Numbered from the stretch's first letter, positions 9,565-20,482 are shown. The stretch: 64,000 bases of DNA from Trichosphaerium sp. ATCC 40318 (GCA_038496445.1 JALMLS010000507.1:558001-622000), one strand, 5' to 3'. Notes: generated from the sequence alone by a model not told the origin. Numbers and translations: made by a program.

Positions 9565-11722
9565 AGCCGCTATGGTGATCTTAACCAGGACGACTACTTT
9601 GTAGACAAGTTCTTGACCCCAGAGGGCTACATACACTTGTTCTGTGTCTTTGATGGTACGTTATTGTCTTGTAGATTGGAGACTATCATCGTTCGCCAGT
9701 ATCACGTGTAACTCAACTATTTTTGTTTCTCTCACGTGATTTTTTTTTAAATGTTGCGAAAACTTTTATAATAATGATTATGTTTTCTAGGTCATGGAAA
9801 GAATGGTGAAGTGGCGTCAAAAGTAGCAAAAGAAGTGAGTACCTCGTTGGTTTTTTTTTTGTTCCACACTTGATAGTTTGTACTTGCTTTGTCCTTATGC
9901 TTATTTCTGAAAACAGGAAACAAGGAGTTTTTTAAAGTCTGAGTTGCAAAAGAATCCAGCTCCTTCAAAGAAAGATCAAGATGCTATGATCAAGACAGCG
10001 TTTAAACGTGCTCATGATGTACGTAAAATATATACCTTTTAGTTTTTATGTACCAACATCCGAAATACTCTTTGCATCTCGTAAAACAATTGTCTCATTG
10101 TTCTAGGCTATTATAAAAGAGTATCCTAAACTACAAACAATTACAGATAATGGCGTGGAGTATAAGCTTACAGATGGCGAGGATGGCCAGTATGAGTATA
10201 GTGCCGAAAATGGTGGCATATTTTTCTTACATGACTTCGGTAAGGAGTTGTTAATTCTTCTTTTTTTTGAGCCATTGGTTGATCTACCTAATCATGTTTA
10301 ATAGGCACAACAGCCGTAATTGTGATTTACTTTGAAAATAAACATAAAATGGTGATCGGAAGTGTTGGCGATTCATTCGCTGTTATTGGAAGCATAAAGC
10401 AAAGACGTGATGTGATGGGCAAGACTGATGAGTGGGATTATAGCGCACATACATTGAATGAAAACGACAATTGTGAAGAGGGCCTTCAAAGTGAACTAAA
10501 GCGTATAAGAAGATCATTTAGAACGTACGTGTAACACCTTTATCCAAACAAAAACCAAAAGAAATCGAAAGAAAAAAAAAAGAGTTTTCAAGCAGAGCTT
10601 GGTTGCTAGGACACAAAAAATGAATCTATCAAAGCCAAGGTTTTCAAGCACAAAGAACAGAGTTTTCCATCAGAGCCTAACCTTGTCGGTTTACATCAGA
10701 AGTTCTTTTTTTTTTTTTTTTGAAAAACAAACTGTTCTGCCTCAAAGATTCTAACGTCTTTTTTGGTTTTCTTTTCCCCTTGTACAGATTTATGATATCT
10801 GAGCTGAGTGGGAGACGCTAATATTTGTTTATTTAGAAAAGCTGCTATTGATAATGGATACATACATCCTATAAACTCACCTTATGACTGGCACTGCCTA
10901 GCGATGACTAGAGCTCTAGGACATAAGTACCTAGTAAAATGTGGCGTCATATGGGAACCACATATAACATATTATACAACACTACCAGAGGACTTAACGT
11001 TGAGTACGTCAAGATGAAAGTTTTTGGTTTTTTTCAACAAAAAGACAAGCGGCCAAAAAGTTCGACGTGTCAAAAACCTAGATGGTAAAAGTCACTACTT
11101 TTCGTTGAGTATTTTATAGATATCTAGACTATACATACTTAACGAAAGACGTCTGCCGTCTAAGTCTTTATCAGCGTGGGCAGTTCAGACTGTTATTTTT
11201 TCGCTGAATGTTTAAATTTTATTTTTTTTGCATTTTATTATTTTATTGTCTGTTTATCTAACCTTCTTTACTAGTTGTTGCGTCTGATGGTACGCTTATA
11301 TACATTAACAAAGTTGTTAGTTCATTTTAAATAATCAACAGCCAGGTCTTTGGGATGTTGCCATACGTGAAGATGTAGTACAATACGCACTCTCTGAGGA
11401 GCCTCAACAAGCTGCCCAAACATTAGTCGACAAGGCTTTGGAATGGTGAGAACTTTAAACAAGTCACAAGGCGTAATCTAACCACTTATTATTTAGGTGG
11501 AAAATAATGCCTACCTACGATCCAGAGGAAGATTCGGATGATGAGCATGATGAAAAAGAAGGTGCAGATAAAGATAGAGAGGAATATGATGATTCTGAGG
11601 ATTCTGATGAAATGCCAGTAACAAATAAAGCAGATAATACGACTGTTGTGGTTGTACGACTACAACCAAAAAAAGATATAAAAGAACTCATTGAAAAGTG
11701 CAATGGGAATACAACCGAATAA
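9565..11722 (+). CDS. PP2C-family Ser/Thr phosphatase, 5' exon(s) unresolved
   Basis: Nine exons follow in phase: 9565-9655, 9791-9834, 9917-10018, 10107-10239, 10305-10524, 10837-11003, 11275-11289, 11346-11445, 11497-11722. The metal-binding core of PPM phosphatases is present: NQDDYF, VFDGHG, FGTTAV with VGDSFAV, ASDGLWDV, and a final ADNTTVVVV. Exon 7 is only 15 nt and encodes the start of SDG. Two usual motifs are altered: RALGD reads RALGH, and the T-x-D-H segment is not recognisable. A C-terminal tail carries a strongly acidic stretch before ADN. All four metal-binding acidic positions seem kept, so activity is plausible. The N-terminal strand is missing from my model. Confidence 0.85.
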
Positions 11723-11878
11723 AAAACACCTACAAAAGGGTTTGTGTATTGTAATACTGTAGTTGTTTATTTGTCTAAAGATATTTGTGCTGGTGTTCTC
11801 GGCAGTAAACAACACTAGCCATAAGTGCGTAGAAACTATTAACTTTTCATCGCAGAGTTTTGTGCATCGCGAACGTAG

Positions 11879-12190
11879 TCAAATCTCACGCCGCATAGCA
11901 ACGTTACTACGATTTTCAAAAAGATTCAAACATCCACTGTAATTGAGTATTGTATCAGATTGCCTTTTAAGGTGATTAATTTTCTTCACAGCAATGTCGC
12001 AATTGTTGTTACTGACCAACTGGAGACAAGATAAAAAGCAATCTGTATTGTCGCTAGATTGCACCTCTTTGGTTCCGGAAAAGGTCAAAGCCTGGTAACT
12101 AGGTAAATAGGGCGCAAGCTAGTTAAATTTTTTTTGGTGCCATTAAACCTCAATTTGGTTCGGACGGAGTCTGTAAACTTTGAAAATCAT
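11879..12190 (-). CDS. Small uncharacterised protein with four cysteines
   Basis: Exons 12190-12149 and 12091-11879 join in phase to 84 aa: MIFKVYRLRPNQIE, then a second exon containing DCFLSCLQLVSNNNC and later YSGCLN. The cysteines are spaced Cx3C and Cx8C, and a basic helix follows. I do not recognise the family. The donor GTTTAA is weak for this genome, so the first exon is tentative. The second exon alone is a 71-codon open frame. Confidence 0.4.
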
Positions 12191-12580
12191 TCTTGCGCCC
12201 TAGGTCATGGCGGCGACACTACCACAGAGGCACCTCATACCACATAAACGCCGCTCCTTCATTTTCACGTGTAAAGGATCGTGTACTGTAAAAAAAAGAA
12301 AAGATAGACTATTTATTTAAATCCTCTTCTTTTTTTGGGCGTTGTTAATCCAATTCGCATACCTGTGGAGAGCCAATTTAAGACAGCAGTAAATTATCCA
12401 ATTTGAGTTTTACCGCCAAATTCTAAAACCAAATATTCACCTTATTTGCGGTACACTTTTTCACCCATTTTGTTAGCGGACATGAAGAAAGTACTTTAAC
12501 GGCATTAGTGTTCTATGTAAATAAGGTAACTTAAACTATATTACGAAACTTAAGCTGTCTACCGTACTTCACTTTTTCCC

Positions 12581-13539
12581 ATGAACGCAGAACTTGCTAA
12601 CTACGAGTTAAATATTACTACTAATTTCATCGAGTACAAGGCACGTATCTATGATATAGCACTATGAAAACGGTTTGCGTTTGGATCGTGCGTACGCGAC
12701 CTTAACCGTCAACTGCCTGGTAACGCAGGTTTGCTGGAAGTGATGTGTTGTCACTACGTTTTCACACTTAGCGCGCCCAACGATCCAATCAGCGGCTACA
12801 GCAACTCCTACTGTGGTGTACGCGACCTTAACCGTCAACTGCCTGGTAACGCAGGTTTGCTGGAAGTGATGTGTTGTCACTACGTTTTCACACTTAGCAC
12901 GGATCTCAGTAGGATGCGCAACAACTTGTTTTTACATTTGTTTTCTAGTGTGAAGTTAAAATCGAGCCAAAACAGAGCACTACGCAGGAGTGCTTTAGGC
13001 CTGAGCAAAACTTGCGTGGCGCCCTGTTTCGGCGCATTTACGCGTGCATACCTTTTAATGGTACTTTTTAGGCTTTGGTAGATGCAGAACTACGTCGACA
13101 ACTAGCTTTAAAAGACGCCGAGGTAGAGGAGGCTAGAGAGAAGGCTAGAGAGCAACAAGCAAAAGATGGCGCCAAAATACAAGCGCTTCTGGCTAAAAAC
13201 CGCAAATTAACACAAGCAAGAAAAAACGTAAAGCGCAAGTACGCACAGCTCATCAAACAGTGTGGAAAGTGGGAAGATCGCGCGAGAGAAATGAAACGCC
13301 AAAAAATTGCCATTGAGGAAAATTCGTATACTGCACTGTGCTGCAACCTACACGGTTCGCTTGCAGAACAGGAAAGAAACAAACAGCGAGCGGATTGGGG
13401 CGCTGATGAAGAAAAGAAGCCGCGTGAACTACCAGAAGGACTTGACTACGATTCTGAAGATTCTGGCGAAGACTACCACGATACGAATGATGGTGATTAC
13501 CGGCAACCTGTTGAGGATGTCCACTCAGTACGCAAATAA
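12581..13539 (+). CDS. Paralogous locus A: coiled-coil protein with structured 5' region
   Basis: The safest coding part is the last exon, 13072-13539, preceded by TTTTTAG. It encodes 155 aa: a Lys/Arg/Glu-rich coiled coil, then WEDRAREMKRQKI, RADWGADE, and an acidic tail ending NDGDY-RQP...SVRK. The gene at 42420-43401 shares these blocks. A likely first exon starts at ATG 12581 (MNAELANYELNITT...YKARIYDIAL) but meets an in-frame TGA at 12665 before the GTACGC donor at 12692. The frame then stays open to 13081. Between lie two identical 80-nt modules and a hairpin, listed separately. Either the upstream region is untranslated RNA, the splicing differs from my reading, or the copy is decaying. 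Confidence 0.55.
12692..12771 (+). repeat. Intron-like module A1 (80 nt)
   Basis: It begins GTACGC and ends CACTTAG, so it has the donor and acceptor of a typical intron here. It is identical in sequence to module A2 at 12818-12897, with a 46-nt spacer. Inside it a short stem-loop (GCCT, loop GGTAACGC, AGGT region) matches in position the stem in the B modules, with one paired change. Confidence 0.85.
12818..12897 (+). repeat. Intron-like module A2 (80 nt)
   Basis: Second exact copy of the 80-nt module, again with GTACGC at its start and CACTTAG at its end. The B locus carries its own pair at 42534 and 42660, 79 nt each. Copies within a locus are identical or nearly so, while copies between loci differ at many positions. 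Confidence 0.85.
12968..13031 (+). other. Imperfect 21-bp hairpin, locus A
   Basis: Arms 12968-12988 and 13011-13031 pair over 21 positions with three mismatches and two G-T pairs, around a 22-nt loop. The homologous hairpin in locus B sits at the same distance before the last exon. Several stem positions differ between loci in a way that keeps pairing. Confidence 0.75.
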
Positions 13540-13950
13540 TTCTACGCGATATTCAAACTTTGTTTTTTTTTTTTGAAACTAACCGTCCTATTGTAGGAAT
13601 AATCTTAGTGCTTTGTTCTCTATTAGTTTTGATCTGTACAGTGTAATTTAAAATAAAGTTGTAATATTATGTAATTTAGAACAGTTATTGAGTTGTGTTT
13701 CTTTGTTTTACTGGCTCGGATACAATTTAACTAAAAACAACTCTTTTTAACGCGTCAGGCTATCATTTTTTGAAGTGGTGTTAGTGCCCTTTTGGTGGAC
13801 TAGTAGTCGGAGTAGATACCATAAGTATACGATTTGTGACAGTGTAGTTTCTAACATAACAAACGTTCTTTTCTGCAGTTAAAACGCGTTACGTCCATTA
13901 TTTGTAAACTGGGAGATACATAGGGGTTTAGGTAAAATTGCAAAAAGACA

Positions 13951-14024
13951 TGATTCCGTTGGGGATCGAACCCAAGACCTTCTGCGTGTAAAGCAGATGT
14001 GATAACCAACTACACCACGGAATC
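13951..14024 (-). tRNA. tRNA-Val (anticodon TAC)
   Basis: A full cloverleaf on the minus strand. The 7-bp acceptor stem is GATTCCG with CGGAATC, the D-arm GTG...CAC, the anticodon arm TCTGC-TTTACAC-GCAGA, and the T-arm TTGGG-TTCGATC-CCCAA, with discriminator A. The loop places TAC at positions 34-36, reading valine GTA. No intron, and normal 5'-to-3' order, in contrast to the permuted tRNA at 41.6 kb. Confidence 0.95.
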
Positions 14025-14100
14025 ATTTACATTCTTTTCAGCAAAATTTTAACCTACCGATTCGGCAAAAGACTACTAATGGACCGCAATCGCGTAACTA

Positions 14101-15172
14101 TCAATCTTTTAATCTTCGCTCCTGTTGGTGCTTTGAATGGAGTAAGAAATCCAAAACCATCTTAGCTCTTTCTCCATTGAATCCGTGTCTGGCGTTTTGA
14201 AGCTCTATGAATGATACATTCCAACCACATTCTTTAAATACTTCGTGTGCATAATGACAAGGAGGTCTATTATCTTCTGACCGAGAAGTAACTATCAGCA
14301 GTGGTGGTTTCTCTTTCGCATTGGCTATCGCTTTTCGTTGTTTTTTAGTTTTCTCTTCATCTTTGTACTTCGTCAAACCACCCATGTGATTCACGAGTGC
14401 TGTAAATTCATTACCTAGACGAGAAGCAATCTCTGATATGAACAGACCTCCATTTGAGTGACCAATAGCGTATACACTGCCTAAAGTAAGAAAGAATTAG
14501 TGCCTCTCTTTTCTTGTTTGGCATTGTTAAACAATGAATACGCACTGACGTCAACTGGGAATGCTTGTTTAGCATAAGACACAACAAATCGAATATACGG
14601 AATGTCGGTTGGATACCATAATGCTGATATAAGGTTTGGATTGTAAACAACAGGTTCAAACGTAGACTCTAAAGAAAAAAAATTAATAAATAAAGTCAAA
14701 CACGTGCTCATTGGAATGAAAGAGTGCGATTTAAGCAAAGACTCGCTATAGCCGAGTCATGTAAAGGTTGTTGTTAAAATAAGGCATGCATGTCGCAGCA
14801 AATAAATGGTAATTATTACCGTTTACCTGGTACAAGGTTGCACTAATTTTGTTTGCAAAAGAAAAAACCAAAAAAAAGTTATATGTCGGTATCCGTACCA
14901 CACCAAATTAAAATTATCCTATGCTTGTTTGCTAATTCTTCCCATGACTCTTCACCCTTCTTACAAGAACGTAATGAGTTATAGTAAGCGTGTCCATCCG
15001 TTCCATGAAGAAGTAATAGCACAGGTATCTAAAAATTCCGTTACATACTATTTCATTAACGAAGTCGCACTCAACATACCTTTGGCAATCCAAGACAAGG
15101 TTCTGGATTTGGCGAATAGTTCTTAGGAAAATAAGTTACAAAACGTCGTCTTTGAATACCAAACAAGCCAAC
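14101..15172 (-). CDS. Alpha/beta-hydrolase esterase, PHB-depolymerase/feruloyl-esterase-like
   Basis: Located exons are 15172-15080, 15028-14899, 14668-14546 and 14480-14101. One or more exons between 14899 and 14668, and the 5' end, are unresolved. The order is that of secreted esterases: RRFVTYFPKNYSP, oxyanion strand PVLLLLHGTDGHAYY, WYPTDIPYIRFV, the nucleophile elbow AIGHSNGG, LLIVTSRSEDNRPP with the acid, and ARHGF with the catalytic His. Serine is in G-H-S-N-G. A hydrophobic, signal-like segment may lie upstream near 15400, but I could not join it. The substrate is not predictable from the sequence. Confidence 0.75.
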
Positions 15173-15725
15173 CTTAAATAGAAGAAGTTAAGTCACGTAA
15201 AAAAACCTCAAAACAAAAACGTACAGGAAACAAGCACTGATACTCAATGTTGCGTCGTGATGGACCTAATATTGCGTAAAAATTAACATGGTTTATATTT
15301 CATTGTTGATCACTCCGTACCTTTAATGACTTTAACTGTGCGGCTGCGTTTGTAGATAAAGAGTAAAGCCGCTAAAAAGAATAGAGAGCATGATGAATAC
15401 GTGATCAAAGAGGCACATAAACTGTATGTCATGTACGAGTAAAGTGACATTAGTGTTGTTAACCAGGTGGTCTTGAGTGAAATAACAAGTATTAAGTCTA
15501 GTGACAGCTTCGCCTAAAGCAAATCCTCCGCAATTCACTGAAAATGTTATTCGGCCGATTCAAGGTTAGCTAATATCCATGCGTTTTTCTGCAAAATTAT
15601 TCAAGCTGAGCATGATAAAAAAAGTTTTAATAAGGGGTGGTTATGCACGTAACAAGTTAAATACATTGAGGAAATAATGTTTCCCACAGAGAATGTTAGA
15701 GGTTTGATATCAGTTAGCAGTTGTA

Positions 15726-17054
15726 CTAACAAATATCATCATCGGAGTCGATGTTTTCCAAATCATCCCCTCCTTCGGTATCGAGTGTGTTCTTCACCTT
15801 CAATAGTAGAGACGTATGCCATCGATCAAGTCGCGTCAAAGAATCGTAGTCTCGTACAGCCTAAAAAAAGTACTTAGAAAAACCTCTCCCAGTCTTTTCT
15901 TTTTTACCTTTTGGAAGGCTTCCAAGTCATAAGCTTCAACGGCTTCTATACAATCCTAAACATTGATAAATATGTAATGTATGTGTATTAATAAGCAATA
16001 GAGGCATACTTGGAGTAGTTTATATTCGCGTTGTCCGCCAAATTCAAGTTGTATGTTTACATATTTTTCAAGCGCTTTCTTAGCACCAACGACATCCTAT
16101 TCACCCACATTAATATGTGACAGAATAACTATTAATCATACCTTTACCAAGTGACATAAACCGGCCTTTAGAAAGTATTTTTTAGCTCCGAATTTGCCCA
16201 AGTTTGACCCTATGTAAAGAAAAAGAGTCAACAATAAAAAATGCAATAGTTCGTTTAGAAATACCTGACGCATCTGTGGCACATTTTTCATATATGGCAA
16301 TAGCAGTTGTATAATCGTCTAATGTTACACTTAGATCTGCAACTTCAAGTGAACATTTATTGGCCTGTATTACAGATCCTTCACCCTAACAAAAAAGTAA
16401 GAATAACTTTGTCTTTTTTTTTTTCCATTTTTAATTTCTCTTGCACACCTCAAAGAAATCTGCGGCTGATTGGTACGCCTCTATGGCCTTCTCTACTTCT
16501 GATTCAGCTTTAAGTAAATCTCCAACGTCCTTGTGTAATTTCGCTGCCATGGCAAATCGACCGTCCTCTACACAATAGAGGTAAGTGGAGTGAACAATAA
16601 AAAAAAGAAATACGCGTAAACGTTACAGAAATGGAATTGGCTTTTTACAAAACGCTTGAATGTTGCTTATTAGGTAGGTTCGTACCGACATATATATTTA
16701 GGGCTTGAGAGTAAGCTGCTACTGCGTGGTTTGGTGATTCTTTTACAAAACACTTGGCTGCAGTGACGTAGTTGGAACTGGCATCGTATCTGTTGTCTTT
16801 TGACGCTTGAAGATAAATCTCAGCAGCTTTTACATAAGCACGCCCTGCTTCTTGTACTATAACGCGTTAGGTACTGCAGACGCGATAAATAACGACATAC
16901 GTTCTTTTGCTACCTTCAAAGTATTACCCGCTTTTATAAATCTCTCTGCTAGCTCCTCCCATTTACTTCTACCTGGACGTAACCATTTACCCTGCATTGA
17001 GGCTTCCTTTGCTTTTGCTTGATTAAGCATTTCTAGTCCCTTTGCTTTAGCCAT
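15726..17054 (-). CDS. Alpha-SNAP, SNARE disassembly adaptor
   Basis: Eight exons in phase: 17054-16901, 16856-16686, 16567-16449, 16385-16265, 16209-16142, 16096-16010, 15955-15908, 15860-15726, giving 300 aa (family about 295). TPR-like helices are evident: KWEELAERFIKAGN, AYVKAAEIYLQA, AAKCFVKE, AAKLHKDVGDL, IEAYQSAADFFEGEG and YFLKAGLCHLV. The C-terminus is acidic and ends DSDDDIC; the usual NSF-activating end is a short acidic tail followed by Leu. Alpha-SNAP binds SNARE bundles and recruits NSF after membrane fusion. Confidence 0.93.
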
Positions 17055-17309
17055 GTTCTGTTTTATTTATGCCACGTTGCTTTGTAATAACCGTTGTTTC
17101 AAATAAAATCCATTTTTTTTGAAAACCCGTTGTCATATTCCATGATTTTCAAACATAGCTTTTCAAAGCCAAATAAGTATTGTTGGGCGCTACTTTAGTT
17201 TCTGCGGCCATACAAAACGTTGTACAATTTTTAAGAATACTTCATGTCACTTTGTCACGTGACGTTGATGAGAAGTTGCTAAGCAAATAGCTAGTTAAAA
17301 GATGTGCAT

Positions 17310-18399
17310 TTATTGCGAAGGTATGTTCTTTAACAACTTGCGTTTATGGAGTTCTTTTACTTTGAGCGAAGTCCAATCTGCATCTGTAAGTTCGGTAAGG
17401 TCCGATGCTACGTCTACACCGAAATCTGATAGAACCTTTTGGTACTGTGGTAGATTTAACCTTGCCAAGAAGGTTGAAATGTTCTGGTCATTTTGGTTTT
17501 TTACAGCTTTTTTCTTGGGCTAAAAACCGCTTAGAGAGTTGCACAAATGCCCAATTAAAGATCAGTGTACCATTTTTGATTTGATTGCCTTATTAATTGT
17601 CTTAGAGGGTGGTTTTTGTTGTTTTTTTTCGCTTGATAATTTAGTTTTGGTTCCTTTTTTTCTAAGACTTGTTCTGAGCTCTACTAGCAATTTTCCTAGC
17701 ATATTCTTTCCAGAACCATCACCGCCATCTGCCTAACGTATTTCATTAAAGGACTTGCGTTAAACTCAACGACAATTCATGTAACCAAACAAAGAAAAAA
17801 ATGAATACCCAATATTTATCACGTGTTGTGTGTTCAACAAGAATGTCATCTCCAGTAGACATTAATTTCTCAAGCAAAAAATCATTTTGAGTAAATTTTG
17901 CTCTTAGTGCTTTCTTCATGACTGTTATTGCTCTATCACCTTTCCATTTAGGATCTATCTTCACACCTGTTTTTTTTATTGGTCAGAAAATCAAAAAATC
18001 TCAGCTACAAGCGTTTCAATCGCTTTGTACCTTTGCTCAAGAACTCATCTATTATGACATTGAGATCAGTACGCCATTTATAACCACCTGCCTTCTTTTG
18101 ACGTGCTGAAATTTCGTTAACTTTTCCAAAAAGGAATTCACCTTTTAAATTGTACCTAGTACAGCTGCCTTGTTGGGAGTACTCTGAGACCTCACTAATT
18201 CAGCGTATTCTTCAGCAGCGGCACCAGCGCCTTTATAGATGAATTTGTTGGCTTGAAAGTAATGTTCACTTGTCATCCATTCTTTACCGTCTATTTCAAG
18301 CGTGAATCGCTTGTCTGAAGGCGTCAACAATTGCTAAATGTAAAACAAATAATGCGCACCTTGTTTTGGCCCGTAGAAGTTAGAAAACTCTCCATGTTC
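17310..18399 (-). CDS. NADAR-domain protein fused to a SAM domain, 5' end unresolved
   Basis: Exons 18399-18360, 18314-18156, 18105-18031, 17966-17809, 17732-17571 and 17519-17310 join in phase to 267 codons plus stop. The first five give a NADAR (YbiA/RibX) domain: HGEFSNFYGP, DGKEWMTSEHYFQANKF, YKWRTDLN, DPKWKGDRAITVMKKALRAKF, a VEHTTRDKYWADGGDGSGKN strand, and MLGKLLVELR. NADAR enzymes hydrolyse N-glycosidic bonds in ADP-ribose-type or riboflavin-intermediate substrates. After a basic linker the last exon is a SAM domain: ISTFLARLNLPQYQKVLSDF, then LTDADWTSLKV and LHKRKLLKNI. SAM domains oligomerise or bind partners. The start codon lies upstream. Confidence 0.85.
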
Positions 18400-18724
18400 C
18401 TACTACAATTAACGATAACGCGTTATCACGATTGAATGTTATTTCAACAGTTGACATACTTTTTTCTCGTCGTAGAATAGCGTTGTTGACGTTTTTTTTC
18501 GCTTTTTACGAGGCTGAGAGGAAGCTTTGGAGGTTTATAAATATTGACACCGTGTTTAATTACAAACTTAGTTGCTCTTTAGGCAGTACCTGTGGAGCTA
18601 CCTCGTTTCATTTTGGTGTAACTGGTACCACGGATGAAGCAGTTTATACGCCTGAAAGATCTGAGGGAAAGCATATTTAGTCAAAGCCTTTCAGAGAGGC
18701 AGAAGGTTTGGCGGGTTTTTTGAA

Positions 18725-18963
18725 ATGAGCAAAAGCGATGTACGTGCTTATTTTGTTGTTGCTAGTAACATCGGTAGAACGTACTGGTAATTGAAGACAT
18801 TGAAGGGTCTGTACCAACGATACGATACGAATTTGAAAAGGGAGGCGTACCAGTACTAGATATGGATGCCCCTCAAGGCAAAACGCTGTTCCCAGCGTCT
18901 GATGCGATTTCTAAACAGTTAGCTTTAAACAAACTACAAAGTATGCTACCACGCGTAAAATAG
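18725..18963 (+). CDS. Small uncharacterised protein, 66 aa
   Basis: Exons 18725-18739 and 18778-18963 are separated by a 38-nt intron (GTACGT...GGTAG) and join in phase. The protein begins MSKSDNVLVIEDIEGS and ends LQSMLPRVK. Composition is that of a small globular or helical protein, with no signal peptide or cysteine motif. I do not recognise it. The long coding-like second exon flanked by good splice signals is the evidence. Confidence 0.55.
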
Positions 18964-19416
18964 TACTAACATTACTACCAGACGCATCAAAACAACCTAC
19001 TAAACCGCTAAAATAAGTATTGAGTCATGGCGCTATTAAACAGCGTAAAACACTCCAAACCTCTATAATGTAATTTTTAAATTGATACAAAGTGTATTTG
19101 TAAAATAATGTACGAAATTTTTGAACAAAAAATTGTTATCTACCAAACTCATCCAACAGTTTGGCTACTTTGAGGTCTGAGTCTCTCCAACTCCTCTTTT
19201 AATACTTTATTATGACGCTCTATATAAATTAAAGTTATAAAATGGCGTTATATAAGTACACGAAACGCTTTTTTTACACGTGTTTTTTTAATTTGAAAAT
19301 ATCGAAAAAGAACGTACTCAAGCTATCAATGTAATTACTTATTTTCCTCTGCTCACGTTTCTAAAATGTTGTATTAATAAACAAATGTATGTTATTCCAC
19401 AAGGATGGAAAATACT
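18964..19416. other. Intergenic, nothing recognised
   Basis: AT-rich 3' flanks of the small plus-strand gene and of the minus-strand proton channel. I see no tRNA, repeat or coding pattern. Confidence 0.5.
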
Positions 19417-20482
19417 TCAGTGAGCGAACTGGCTTGGAGACAAAAAATGATGAGAAAAAATTACCCTCTTGGCCTTTTTTTGTTCTCCCACACTCATGTA
19501 AACACCTCTGGCAATACGTAACAGACGCCAAGCACGGAATATGACAAGGAGTGATCCAACAATTCCCATGTTCAGAGCAAGGTCTAGAATGAGAGAAATT
19601 GTAACCACGATGAGATCCAGTACATAAAGAGCTTGATAAAATTATTAGTTCAATGTCAACCAGTTTTGTGAGTTTATGTAACGGCCAGGTTACATGTAAG
19701 GTTATAAAGTACTGGCAAGCGAAAATTGAAGCCATCGTAATGACACAATTGTCTATGTTTGTACCAACTGTGTTGGTTTTTCGTACCTTTCTTGAAAAAA
19801 GACAAGCCATAGCAGAATATCAAAACCACTAGTTCTATGCCAAAGATACACAAAATGACTATACTCATAATTTGCAATCCATTAGTCACGTTCTTGTATA
19901 AGGGCTTCGTAAAGTCGTACACAAACTAGGGTCCATGTAAGTACACTTGTGAACAAAGGTAACAATATCAAAAATAAAAATAAGACAACCGTTGAGATTC
20001 TGCTTTCTCAAATCACGTGCTTATTCTTGATGTTTTGGGAAACTATTTTGGCTGGCTTACCTGTAACTCTTCTGGTGTTGCAGTGCTATTAAAAGGTACT
20101 GAGGGGTCTAATTTACATGCTCTGTTGGTTTCCAGAACAACTTTTGCTATTACAATGACAATATCCAAAATGAGTAAAAATATGAGAGCAGTCTGTACCA
20201 AGCGACTCTCAACGATTTCAACAGCTGATTTCCTAGTAGGCCTAATTGCGAATGTTACTTCCGGTATCTTGTTGTCCACGTGATTAGAGATACATACCCG
20301 CAGATAGCATTTTCGAAGTGTTTCTGTTTGGTCAAGTTTCCACCGTCCAACCAAGACGGTAATTGTTTGGTTTTTACCTTCTCTTCGGCTTCAAGACGCT
20401 GTGTTAAAGCTTCGTATGCGTCATCTACGCTTTCTTCATCTTCTGTGAGTAGATTCGCTCTCATTGAATCGTTTTGTATCAT
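19417..20482 (-). CDS. HVCN1: Voltage-gated proton channel Hv1
   Basis: Exons 20482-20298, 20232-20061, 19925-19787, 19631-19465 and 19428-19417 join in phase to 224 aa. It is a lone voltage-sensor domain. S1 is TALIFLLILDIVIVIAKVVLE, with the Asp that sets proton selectivity. S2 contains IELVVLIFCYG. S3 is VLDLIVVTISLILDL. S4 is FRAWRLLRIARG, which is the Hv1 signature RxWRxxR with three gating arginines. There is no pore domain. Unlike animal Hv1 there is almost no C-terminal coiled coil; the protein ends soon after S4 (KKAKRFAH). Hv1 extrudes acid at plasma or phagosomal membranes. Confidence 0.92.

Noticed and set aside
12731-13081. 116-aa ORF spanning the modules, read as a repeated protein
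   Set aside because: The equivalent frame in locus B shifts after an indel inside the module, so the repeat is conserved as nucleic acid and not as protein.
13951-14024. Second permuted tRNA candidate
   Set aside because: The valine tRNA has normal order of arms with no split.
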